From the NCBI RefSeq assembly GCF_902498065.1, contig NZ_CABVIR010000013.1:1-47901 (forward strand): a stretch of 47,901 nucleotides of DNA, read 5' to 3'. Position numbers and translations under genes: made by a program. The notes under the pieces were generated by a model that ran no database searches, was not told the DNA's origin, and saw only the letters and a list, made by a program, of their open reading frames with translations. Source of the DNA: Pseudomonas fluorescens (GTDB lineage: Bacteria; Pseudomonadota; Gammaproteobacteria; Pseudomonadales; Pseudomonadaceae). Below are positions 31,246 to 38,941 of this stretch, piece by piece (the first letter of the stretch is position 1; the number at the start of each line of letters is the position of its first letter).

Positions 31246-32490
31246 ATGAAGAATGTGCATGAAGTGCGAATGCCCGACATCGGCGATGCCAAGGATGTCG
31301 GTGTCATAGAAATACCGGTCAAGGTGGGCGATGCGGTGGTCGAAGGGCAGACCCTGATCATCGTCGAGACCGACAAGGCGTCCATGGAAATTCCATCGCC
31401 GCAGACGGGCGTGTTGCAATCGTTGGTGGTCAGGCTGGATGACAAAGTCAGCGAGGGATCGCCGATTGCCTTTATCGAAAATGAAGAGCGATTGGCGACG
31501 TCTGCGCCCAGCATAGAGCCCGTTGCAACGGTCGCGGCGCCTCTGTCGGTGGCTGAGCCAGCGTTGCTCATCGAAGCGTTTAATCCACCAACGGACTTGC
31601 CGCTGGCATCGCCATCGGTTCGCAAGTTCTCTCGTGAGCTGGGTGTTTCGCTCAAGGCCATTCAGGGCACGGGTCTACGTCGCCGCATCACCAAAGCCGA
31701 CGTGTTGGCCCATGTGAAAGGCGTACTGACGGTAACTGAAACCGGTGTTCAGCCATTGGGCGGATTGCTGCCCTGGCCGGTGGTGGATTTTGCCAAATAC
31801 GGGCCGGTGGAAACCCGGACACTGTCGAGAATCCGCAAAATCAGCGGGGCGAACCTGCATCGCAATTGGCTCATGATTCCCCACGTGACCAATCATGACG
31901 ACGCCGATATCACGCAGCTCGAACAATTCCGCGTGCAGGTGAACAAGGAAAAGGCCGGCAGCGGGGTTAAGTTGACGTTGCTGGCGTTGTTGATGAAAGC
32001 CTGTGCCGGCGCATTGAAAAAATTCCCTGAGTTCAATGCCAGTCTCAATGGCGACGACCTGGTGTTAAAGCGCTATTGCCACATCGGTTTCGCCGTCGAT
32101 ACGCCCGAAGGGTTGGTCGTCCCCGTCATCAAGGACGTCGATCAGAAAGGCGTGCTGGCGATTGCCCGGGAAATGTCGGCGCTGGCTGAAAAGGCGCGGG
32201 GGGGCAAATTGAGCGTTGCCGAGATGAGTGGCGGCTGCTTTTCGATCTCGTCGTTGGGCGGTATTGGCGGGACGTATTTCACGCCGATCATCAATGCGCC
32301 GGAAGTCGCCATTCTCGGGGTGGGCAAAAGCACGGAACGACTCGTGCTGGAGGGCGGGCAGGTTGTCGCGCGCAATATTCTGCCGTTGAGCCTGAGTTGG
32401 GACCATCGCGTGATCGATGGCGCGACGGCGGGGCGTTTCAACGCGTATCTGAGCAGTGTGCTGGCGGATTACCGCCGGTTGGTTCTGTGA
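31246..32490 (+). CDS. 2-oxoacid dehydrogenase E2 (lipoyl acyltransferase)
   Basis: A 414-residue E2. It has one lipoyl domain (MPDIGDAKDVGVIEIPVKVG; lipoyl-Lys44 in VETDKASMEIP), a peripheral-subunit-binding domain (SPSVRKFSRELGVSLKAIQG, about 122-158) and the acyltransferase core ending SLSWDHRVIDGATAGRF with catalytic His387. AceF proteins often have two or three lipoyl domains, so this is a lean version. The start is ATG 31246 because CAGGAAA is correctly spaced to it; ATG 31240 is too close. It follows E1 by 40 bases. No E3 is in the cluster, so the complex must borrow a dihydrolipoamide dehydrogenase from elsewhere. Confidence 0.92.
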   Translation: MKNVHEVRMPDIGDAKDVGVIEIPVKVGDAVVEGQTLIIVETDKASMEIPSPQTGVLQSLVVRLDDKVSEGSPIAFIENEERLATSAPSIEPVATVAAPLSVAEPALLIEAFNPPTDLPLASPSVRKFSRELGVSLKAIQGTGLRRRITKADVLAHVKGVLTVTETGVQPLGGLLPWPVVDFAKYGPVETRTLSRIRKISGANLHRNWLMIPHVTNHDDADITQLEQFRVQVNKEKAGSGVKLTLLALLMKACAGALKKFPEFNASLNGDDLVLKRYCHIGFAVDTPEGLVVPVIKDVDQKGVLAIAREMSALAEKARGGKLSVAEMSGGCFSISSLGGIGGTYFTPIINAPEVAILGVGKSTERLVLEGGQVVARNILPLSLSWDHRVIDGATAGRFNAYLSSVLADYRRLVL

Positions 32491-32512
32491 CCCGGTTGCC
32501 GGTTTACCGGGT
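32490..32512. terminator. Weak hairpin after E2 gene
   Basis: ACCCGG (32490-32495) and CCGGGT (32507-32512) form a 6-bp stem around an 11-base loop at the E2 stop codon. It is followed only by TCGTTTAG, so termination would be weak. Confidence 0.35.
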
Positions 32513-32614
32513 TCGTTTAGTCACTTAACTGACAACTTCCCCGGTCGCGGACACAATTCAGATACATAAGTGCGGTTTCATGGGACCGTCCAACACCACA
32601 AAGAGGCTTTTGCC

Positions 32615-32815
32615 ATGTTCCGCAAACTGCAGCTTGCCGCCAGGTTTCTCAGCCAGAGCACGCGCCTGATGGTGGGCGTTCCGGATTACGACAACTACGT
32701 CGCACAGATGAAGCGCAATCATCCGGACGAACCGGTCATGAGCTATTCGGCGTTTTTTCGTGAGCGTCAGGAAGCACGCTACGGCAAACGCAGTTGCACG
32801 ACGCGGTGCTGCTGA
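32615..32815 (+). CDS. YbdD/YjiX family small protein (stand-alone copy)
   Basis: A 66-residue protein of the YbdD/YjiX family, with RLMVGVPDYDNYVAQMKRNH, PDEPVMSYSAFFRERQEARY and a C-terminal Cys-Cys. These proteins usually follow the CstA/BtsT-type transporters for pyruvate or peptides and are thought to assist them. Here there is no transporter next to it; it follows the E1-E2 genes by 124 bases and may have its own promoter. A second copy sits in its normal place behind cstA at 45064. AAGAGG precedes ATG 32615, and a strong terminator follows. Confidence 0.88.
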   Translation: MFRKLQLAARFLSQSTRLMVGVPDYDNYVAQMKRNHPDEPVMSYSAFFRERQEARYGKRSCTTRCC

Positions 32816-32842
32816 ACGCCGGTTGATCGGCGGTCACCGAAA

Positions 32843-32876
32843 AGGCCTCGTCCTCTCTGAGAGGGCGAGGCTTTTT
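32843..32876 (+). terminator. Rho-independent terminator after ybdD-like gene
   Basis: GGCCTCGTCCTCTC, a tight turn, then GAGAGGGCGAGGC and TTTTT. A long GC-rich stem with one G-T wobble and a good T-run. Confidence 0.85.
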
Positions 32877-32972
32877 GCGTTAAATGGTTAGCAAACTGTC
32901 CGCATGCAGCCACTTTAATTCGGAGCCTTCAATCAGTAATGTGTCACACCGACATTTGGATGGAGCCGAATC

Positions 32973-33455
32973 ATGCCCCTCACTCACCGCCCCGTACGCG
33001 CTGAAGATGTTCTGGCGATCTGTAATTTCCCGCAAACCCCTGAAGAACTGTTTTTCATGTTTCCGAAGGGGCAGTACCCGCTGACGGACGCCCAATTACT
33101 TGCATCGATTGCCCAGCGTTCTGACTCAACGGTGGTTGAAGAGAACGGCTGTGTGATTGGTTTTGCGAACTTTTACCGGTTTGAGCGCGAAGGCGTGTGC
33201 GCGATCGGCAATGTGATCGTGGCACCCAGGGCCCGGGGAAAGGGCGTGGCGAAATTTCTGGTGGAGACGATGGTGGGGCTGGCGGTCGATCGTCACCAGG
33301 CCAGTGAAGTGCAGATTTCATGCTTCAACGAAAACACAGCGGGACTGCTGCTGTATCCGCAGCTCGGTTTTGTACCGTTCGGTATTGAGGACCGGCTCTC
33401 GCCGGATGGTCGTCGGGTCGCACTGTTGAACATGCGGTTGCTGACGCACGCCTGA
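32973..33455 (+). CDS. GNAT family N-acetyltransferase
   Basis: A 160-residue GNAT enzyme. The acetyl-CoA pyrophosphate loop is IVAPRARGKGVAKFLVETMV (V-x-P-x-x-R-G-x-G-x-A), and the C-terminal part has SCFNENTAGLLLYPQLGFVP, the usual N-x-x-A-x-x-L-Y-x-x-L-G-F block. The acceptor is unknown. ATG 32973 follows GGAG. It is flanked by a terminator upstream and a separate regulator gene downstream, so it is a single-gene unit. Confidence 0.92.
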   Translation: MPLTHRPVRAEDVLAICNFPQTPEELFFMFPKGQYPLTDAQLLASIAQRSDSTVVEENGCVIGFANFYRFEREGVCAIGNVIVAPRARGKGVAKFLVETMVGLAVDRHQASEVQISCFNENTAGLLLYPQLGFVPFGIEDRLSPDGRRVALLNMRLLTHA

Positions 33456-33569
33456 CCCTCGGACATCCCCTTACAAACGCAAACAATCCCGCCCCGTCCT
33501 CATCCAGCCGCGTGACTAGACTAACCAAGGTTATCGAACGACAGGGGCGACAACCGTGGCGCTACTCCT

Positions 33570-34790
33570 ATGGACTCATTGATCACCGCCGCAGCGCGGG
33601 CACTGGCGGCGGGCGACCCGCTCGGAGCGCTGGACCGGGTGGCGTTGCGTGACGATGCGCCCGCGCTCGCGTTGCGCGGTATCGCCATGGCGCAGCTCGG
33701 CGATCTGGTTCGGGCGAAAGCGCTGATGAAAAGCGCCGCGCGCGCATTCGGCCCGAAAGAGGCGTTGGCGCGGGCGCGGTGCGTGGTGGCTGAGGCCGAA
33801 ATTGCGCTGGCTTCGCGCGACCTGGGCTGGCCAGTGAAGGCGCTCGAAGCTGCACGGGTGACGCTGGAGGCGCACGGGGATCGAGTGAACGCCGCTCACG
33901 CGCGGTATCTGCAGATTCGGCGATTGTTACTGATCGGGCGCCTCGACGAGGCTGACGTTCTGCTCGCTGCGCTGGACCCTGCAACGCTGCCACCGGTTTT
34001 GCGCGCCGCCCATGAATTGGTGGCGGCGGGTATTGCGATCCGCCGCCTGCAATCGCAAACAGCCCGACATGCCCTGACGAGGGCCGAGCATGCCGCGCGC
34101 GAGGCGGGTATCCCGGCGCTCACTGCCGAGGTCGAAAACGCCTTTCTCGTCCTGAACTCCCCGGCAGCGCGCCTGATCGCCCATGGCGAAGAGCGACCGT
34201 TGTTACTGGATGAAGTTGAAGCCGTGCTCGAGTCGACCGCGCTGGTGGTGGACGCCTGCCGTTATGCCGTGCGCGGCGCCGGCATGTCGGTTTCCCTGTC
34301 CAGGCGCCCGGTGCTGTTCGCCCTCGTGCGGGCGTTGGCCGAAACCTGGCCGGCGGACGTATCGAGGGAGACACTGATTCGCCGGGCGTTTCGCCTGAAG
34401 CTATCGGACGAGTCCCATCGAGCGCGCTTGCGTGTTGAAGTCGGGCGCCTGCGCTCGGCGCTGAAACCCTTGGCGGGTGTCGTCGCCACCCAACACGGGT
34501 TTGCACTGGTGGCGCTGGTTTCATCCGACGTGGTGGTGCTGGCGCAACCGGTGGAAGAACGATACGCGGCGCTGTTTGCGTTGCTCGCCGACGGCGAATC
34601 CTGGTCAAGTTCAGCGCTGGCGTTGGCCCTCGGCAGCAGTCAACGCACGGTGCAGCGCGCACTCGACGCGCTGGCGGCGGCCGGCAAAGTGCAGCCATTC
34701 GGGCGTGGCCGGGCCCGGCGCTGGATGACCCCGCCGGTGCCGGGTTTCGCGACGACCTTGTTACTCCCGGCGCCTCTGCCGAGTGACTAG
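33570..34790 (+). CDS. Putative transcriptional regulator with helical N-terminus
   Basis: A 406-residue protein, notably GC-rich, built of alanine- and leucine-rich helices (residues about 1-230, TPR-like in spacing). The middle region SRRPVLFALVRALAETWPAD to RLRVEVGRLRSALKPLAGVV resembles an OmpR-type winged helix, and near the C-terminus is an HTH (SSALALALGSSQRTVQRALD followed by ALAAAGKVQPFGRGRARRW). No ribosome site is obvious before ATG 33570. It is 35 bases before a small beta-propeller protein on the same strand and may control it. The call as a regulator rests on the two HTH-like regions. Confidence 0.72.
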   Translation: MDSLITAAARALAAGDPLGALDRVALRDDAPALALRGIAMAQLGDLVRAKALMKSAARAFGPKEALARARCVVAEAEIALASRDLGWPVKALEAARVTLEAHGDRVNAAHARYLQIRRLLLIGRLDEADVLLAALDPATLPPVLRAAHELVAAGIAIRRLQSQTARHALTRAEHAAREAGIPALTAEVENAFLVLNSPAARLIAHGEERPLLLDEVEAVLESTALVVDACRYAVRGAGMSVSLSRRPVLFALVRALAETWPADVSRETLIRRAFRLKLSDESHRARLRVEVGRLRSALKPLAGVVATQHGFALVALVSSDVVVLAQPVEERYAALFALLADGESWSSSALALALGSSQRTVQRALDALAAAGKVQPFGRGRARRWMTPPVPGFATTLLLPAPLPSD

Positions 34791-34825
34791 GATGAACGCC
34801 ACGAACCCCTGAAGAGGCAATCGAG

Positions 34826-35458
34826 ATGAAACACTCAAGCGCAGAAATCCTCCGTGAATATGGCCCGTTCACCGGCGTCGACAGCGTGCATGGTGTGACC
34901 TGGGACGGTGAACGTGTCTGGTTTGCCAGTGGCGAACAGCTCATCGCGCTCGACCCGGCCAGCGGCAAGACCTTGCGTTCAATCGAGGTTACCGCCGACG
35001 CGGGCACGGCGTTTGACGGCCAGCACCTGTTCCAGCTCGCCGCCGACCGCATCCAGAAAATCGACCCGCACACCGGCCAGGTGCTCAGCACCATCCCGGC
35101 ACCGGGTGGCGGCAATGATTCCGGGCTGACGTGGGCTGAAGGTACGTTGTGGGTCGGCCGTTATCGCGACCGGAAAATTCACCAGATCGACCCCGAGACC
35201 GGCGCGATTTTGCGCACGATCGAGTCCAACCGCTTCGTTACCGGAGTGACCTGGGTTGATGGGCAGCTTTGGCATGGAACGTGGGAAGGGGAGGAAAGCG
35301 AGTTGCGCCGCGTGGATTCCGAAACCGGGGAAGTGCTGCATAGCGTCAAGATGCCGACCGGAGTCGGCGTGTCGGGACTTGAGTCCGATGGCGGCGATCA
35401 GTTCTTTTGCGGCGGCGGTGGCAGCGGGAAGGTGAGGGCGGTGCGCCGGCCTGCGTGA
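34826..35458 (+). CDS. Small beta-propeller-like protein (glutaminyl-cyclase-like repeats)
   Basis: A 210-residue protein of about four related repeats, each a V-T-W-D/V-G-x-x-L/V-W strand pair followed by I-x-x-I/L-D-P-x-T/S-G-x-x-L-x-x-I, for example GVTWDGERVWFASGEQLIAL, GLTWAEGTLWVGRYRDRKIH and GVTWVDGQLWHGTWEGEESE. These are like the blades of glutamine cyclotransferase or Vgb-type propellers, but with fewer than the usual repeats. It has no signal peptide, so it is probably cytoplasmic. AGAGG precedes ATG 34826. It is the downstream partner of a putative regulator. Function unknown. Confidence 0.82.
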   Translation: MKHSSAEILREYGPFTGVDSVHGVTWDGERVWFASGEQLIALDPASGKTLRSIEVTADAGTAFDGQHLFQLAADRIQKIDPHTGQVLSTIPAPGGGNDSGLTWAEGTLWVGRYRDRKIHQIDPETGAILRTIESNRFVTGVTWVDGQLWHGTWEGEESELRRVDSETGEVLHSVKMPTGVGVSGLESDGGDQFFCGGGGSGKVRAVRRPA

Positions 35459-35488
35459 CGCCTCATGATATTTGCTGCGTTCCCGGCC

Positions 35489-36349
35489 TCAAGGCGCTCC
35501 AAACAACATCGTCCAGTAAACCCCTTCGTCACTGCGCGAGTCCGTCGCGTAGGCGGCTCCCACTTGGGTGAACATCGGGCTCATCAGGTTGGCACAGTGT
35601 CCGGGACTGGCGAGCCAGCCTGCCATTGCCTTGCTCGGTGAGCCTTGGCCCGCGGCGATGTTTTCTCCGATCTGGCGGCCACGGAATCCGGCAGCTCTCG
35701 CACGGTCGGCCGGCGTATCACCGTCGGGATCACGGTGTGCGAAGTAATTTCCGTAGGCCATCGCCTTGCTGTGGCCCTGTGCTGCGGCCCCGAGGCTGGC
35801 ATTCCAGGCGAGTGGTCGGGCGGCGGCGAAGCGCTGGCGCCCGCAGAGGCGCGGTTTTGCTCGCGCGGCGTTGACCTGGGCGAGCAAGGACCGGTTGACG
35901 GCTCGGGTGTCGTCCATTTGGCTGTCCAGTACCGGCCGCGCCAGCACCACTTGCCATTCGCTGCGGCTGCGACTGACGCCGATATCGGCGTATTGGTTAT
36001 CCAGCAATGCCATGCAGTAGTCGCTCTGCAGCAGGTCGAAGGCCTCTTCGGCATCTTGCGCGCCGACCACGCGCAGGGTACGCACGGTCACTGCCTGATA
36101 ACCGGACGCTTTCAACCGGTCCCGTAAGCCGCCACCGTAGCCGATCGGCAAAGCCAGATTGGATTTCAGCGTCAGCGGTGACAAACGTTGGGCAGGACGT
36201 CGTTCGCAGCGCTGCGGGTGGGCACGATAATCGTTGATGGCTTCCACCAGTTGCCGTTCCGCTCCGGCGTGGGCGGGGCTGGTGGTAAAAGCAAGCAGGG
36301 TAAACAGGCACAGCGAAGTCAAGCGCAAGGCGTGGGCGGTTTGGCGCAT
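35489..36349 (-). CDS. Secreted CAP-domain (SCP/PR1) protein
   Basis: A 286-residue exported protein. The signal peptide ends near TTSPAHA (cleavage after about residue 28). An N-terminal region of about 115 residues is followed by a CAP domain with AAQGHSKAMAYGNYFAHRDP, GFRGRQIGENIAAGQGSPSK and MAGWLASPGHCANLMSPMFT, the classical CAP1/CAP2 motifs including the two histidines and GEN. Bacterial CAP proteins are of largely unknown function. The start MRQTAHALRL at 36349 puts the signal peptide first; an upstream TTG at 36376 is possible but less likely. Stands alone. Confidence 0.88.
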   Translation of the reverse strand: MRQTAHALRLTSLCLFTLLAFTTSPAHAGAERQLVEAINDYRAHPQRCERRPAQRLSPLTLKSNLALPIGYGGGLRDRLKASGYQAVTVRTLRVVGAQDAEEAFDLLQSDYCMALLDNQYADIGVSRSRSEWQVVLARPVLDSQMDDTRAVNRSLLAQVNAARAKPRLCGRQRFAAARPLAWNASLGAAAQGHSKAMAYGNYFAHRDPDGDTPADRARAAGFRGRQIGENIAAGQGSPSKAMAGWLASPGHCANLMSPMFTQVGAAYATDSRSDEGVYWTMLFGAP

Positions 36350-36533
36350 GGAAGGACAGCTCTGAAGAGATGACAACGGTTAGGGGAGGAATTGGCGCCG
36401 CTGTAAGACTGGGGAGCTGAAACAAGGTTCACGGTGCAGGAGGGCATATTTAACGGCGCCGCCGCGCGTCCGACGGACGTACCGTACGGTGCTGTTTTGC
36501 CGATAAGCAACATCCACACATCTCGCCCGCCAT

Positions 36534-37436
36534 CTACACCCCCCATCCCTCCCGCACCGCGGTGCGAATCCCCTCCAGCAACATCGTAAACGCCGGGTTG
36601 TCATTGTTCTCGCGCCAGATCAAATGCAACTCGCTCTGCACACCTTCCCCCAGATCGATATCGCGAAACACCACGTTCTTGAACACCACGCTGCTGGCGC
36701 ACCGTGGCACTAGCGCCAGACCCATGCCGGCGTTGACCAGCGCCAGGATGGTCAGCGACGAGCCGAGCCATTGCACGTATTCCGGGGCGACGCGGGCCGA
36801 GCGCAGCATGCCGGTCAGCAGTTCGTTGAACGGCGGATAGGCCGCGTGGGAGTACATCAGAAACGGTTGCGCATCGAGGTCTTTGACCGACACGGTTGCG
36901 GCGCTGGCCAATCGATGATGGCTGGGTACAGCCAGGACAAACGGCTCGCGCACCAGGCACTCGGTGGCGTAACCCGGTTCCAGCAACGGCGCGCGGACGA
37001 TGCCCAGATCGATACGGCGGGCGCGCAGGGCTTCGTGCTGCTGGTAGGTGTTCATTTCCGCCAGGTCGATTTTCACGTGCGGTTGCTTGAGCCGGGCTTC
37101 GGCAATCACCTTGGGCAGGAATTCATACACCGCACTGCCGACAAAACTGATGTTGACCGTGCCGATATCGCCCTCGGCAAAACGCCGGGCGGTGGTGGCG
37201 GCTTGCTGTGCGCGTTCAAGCAGGTTTTGCGCTTCGATGAAAAATGCCCGGCCGGCAGCAGTCAGGGCGACGCTGCGGGTGGTGCGGGTAAACAGCTCGA
37301 CGCCCAGGTGATGTTCCAGCAGCTGAATCTGTCGGCTGAGCGGCGGCTGGGTCATGTTCAATCGCTCGGCAGCACGCCGGAAGTTCAGTTCGGTGGCCAC
37401 CGTGGTGAAGCAGCGCAGTTGGGTCAGTTCGAACAT
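36534..37436 (-). CDS. LysR regulator of the adjacent glucarate-type module
   Basis: A 300-residue LysR protein with HTH in LRCFTTVATELNFRRAAERL and NMTQPPLSRQIQLLEHHLGV. The effector domain begins about residue 92 (GTVNISFVGSAVYEFLPKVI), with LALVPRCASSVVF near the end, a type common among regulators of sugar-acid and aromatic pathways. It is divergent from the MFS transporter and dehydratase genes and presumably activates them; a 7-bp inverted repeat lies in the gap between them. The inducer is probably the transported acid or a product of it. Confidence 0.9.
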   Translation of the reverse strand: MFELTQLRCFTTVATELNFRRAAERLNMTQPPLSRQIQLLEHHLGVELFTRTTRSVALTAAGRAFFIEAQNLLERAQQAATTARRFAEGDIGTVNISFVGSAVYEFLPKVIAEARLKQPHVKIDLAEMNTYQQHEALRARRIDLGIVRAPLLEPGYATECLVREPFVLAVPSHHRLASAATVSVKDLDAQPFLMYSHAAYPPFNELLTGMLRSARVAPEYVQWLGSSLTILALVNAGMGLALVPRCASSVVFKNVVFRDIDLGEGVQSELHLIWRENNDNPAFTMLLEGIRTAVREGWGV

Positions 37437-37439
37437 TGA

Positions 37440-37478
37440 TCTAATCCAGGTATCAATCGAATGTCAAGTTAGATTAGA
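37440..37478. promoter_or_regulatory. Candidate LysR site before transporter gene
   Basis: TCTAATC (37440-37446) and its complement GATTAGA (37472-37478), 25 bases apart, lie in the divergent gap. Short arms, so this is only a candidate. Confidence 0.35.
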
Positions 37479-37543
37479 CGGGATCAATGTCGGCGTCCAT
37501 GATCGGCCTCGTCCCTAAAAAAACAATGAACGGGAGTCGCCCC

Positions 37544-38941
37544 TTGAATACCCTCCAGAGTCCGCCCGATCCGACTGTGCTCGCCCGCGCAGCGGCCAAG
37601 GTCAAGCGCCATGTGCTGCCGCTGTTCGTGGTGATGTTCATCGTCAATTACATCGACCGGGTCAACATCGGCTTCGTGCGCAGCCACCTGGAAACCGACC
37701 TTGGCATTGGCGCCGCTGCCTATGGCCTCGGTGCCGGGCTGTTCTTCATCGGTTACGCGATCTTCGAAGTCCCCTCCAACCTGCTGCTGCAACGCTACGG
37801 CGCCCGCGCCTGGCTGACGCGCATCATGTTCACCTGGGGCGCAGCGGCCATGGCCATGGCGTTCGTGCGCGGCGAAACCAGTTTCTATGTACTGCGCTTC
37901 ATTCTCGGTGCGGCTGAAGCGGGGTTCTTCCCCGGCATCATTTATTACTTCACCCAATGGTTGCCGTCGACTGAGCGCGGCAAGGCCATGGCGATCTTCC
38001 TCAGCGGCTCGGCCATTGCCTCGGTGATTTCCGGCCCGGTGTCCGGTGCGCTGTTGAACGTCAGCGGTTTCAGCCTGCACGGCTGGCAGTGGATGTTCCT
38101 GATCGAAGGCTTTGCCTCGATCGTGCTCTGCGGGTTTGTCTGGTTCTGGTTGCAGTCTCATCCGCGTCAGGCGAACTGGCTGAGCGCGGAAGAAAAGGAC
38201 GCGCTGGTTGACGCCATCGCCCTGGAACAGCGGGCCCGCGAGGCCACGCAGACGGTCAAGCCGTCGATGTTCAAATTGCTCGCCGACAAGCAGATCGCAC
38301 TGTTCTGTTTCATCTACTTTTCCATTGCCCTGACCATCTACGGCGCGACGTTCTGGCTGCCGAGCATGATCAAGAAAATGGGCAACCTCGGCGACTTTCA
38401 GGTCGGCCTGTTCAACTCGATCCCATGGCTGATTTCCATCGTCGCGATGTATGGCTTCGCCGCCATGGCCAGCAAATGGAAACACCAGCAGGCCTGGGTT
38501 GCCTTGACCCTGGTGATTGCCGCGTTCGGCATGTTCATGTCCACCACTGGCGGGCCGATTTTCGCCTTCGTCGCCATCTGTTTTGCCGCGATTGGTTTCA
38601 AGGCCGCCTCAGCGTTGTTCTGGCCCATTCCGCAAGGCTATCTGGATGCCCGAGTCGCCGCGGCAGTGATCGCTTTGATCAACTCCATTGGCAACCTCGG
38701 CGGCTTCGTCGCCCCGACAGCGTTTGGTTTCCTCGAACAAAAAACCGGCTCCATCGAAGGCGGTCTCTACGGGTTGGCGGCCACCTCGCTGGTGGCGGCG
38801 GTGGTGATCTTTTTTGCCCGCACGGCCCCGCGTGGCGATCCCGTTCGCGCGTCGACCGGCCAACCTGCCGATGTCGCCGCGCCAGAAAGATCAGTCAGTC
38901 ATCAAGCCTTGAGCTCAGGTCCAAAGGGAGCAGCCTCTTGA
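37544..38941 (+). CDS. gudP: MFS sugar-acid transporter (glucarate/GudP-like, ACS family)
   Basis: A 465-residue, 12-helix proton symporter of the anion:cation symporter family. FVVMFIVNYIDRVNIGFVRS and GYAIFEVPSNLLLQRYGARA, then FILGAAEAGFFPGIIYYFTQ, are the hallmark helices 1, 2 and 4. Start choice: TTG 37544 follows GGGAG at 7 bases and gives MNTLQSPPDP, the usual family N-terminus; ATG 37526 lacks a ribosome site and ATG 37487 would crowd the operator. The stop overlaps the dehydratase start. The substrate is inferred as glucarate or a related aldarate from the partner gene. Confidence 0.85.
   Translation: MNTLQSPPDPTVLARAAAKVKRHVLPLFVVMFIVNYIDRVNIGFVRSHLETDLGIGAAAYGLGAGLFFIGYAIFEVPSNLLLQRYGARAWLTRIMFTWGAAAMAMAFVRGETSFYVLRFILGAAEAGFFPGIIYYFTQWLPSTERGKAMAIFLSGSAIASVISGPVSGALLNVSGFSLHGWQWMFLIEGFASIVLCGFVWFWLQSHPRQANWLSAEEKDALVDAIALEQRAREATQTVKPSMFKLLADKQIALFCFIYFSIALTIYGATFWLPSMIKKMGNLGDFQVGLFNSIPWLISIVAMYGFAAMASKWKHQQAWVALTLVIAAFGMFMSTTGGPIFAFVAICFAAIGFKAASALFWPIPQGYLDARVAAAVIALINSIGNLGGFVAPTAFGFLEQKTGSIEGGLYGLAATSLVAAVVIFFARTAPRGDPVRASTGQPADVAAPERSVSHQALSSGPKGAAS

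Noticed and set aside
38425..38937. N-terminal extension of the dehydratase frame inside the transporter gene
   Set aside because: Arg/His-rich and not protein-like; the family length and the AAGGGAG ribosome site fix the start at TTG 38938.
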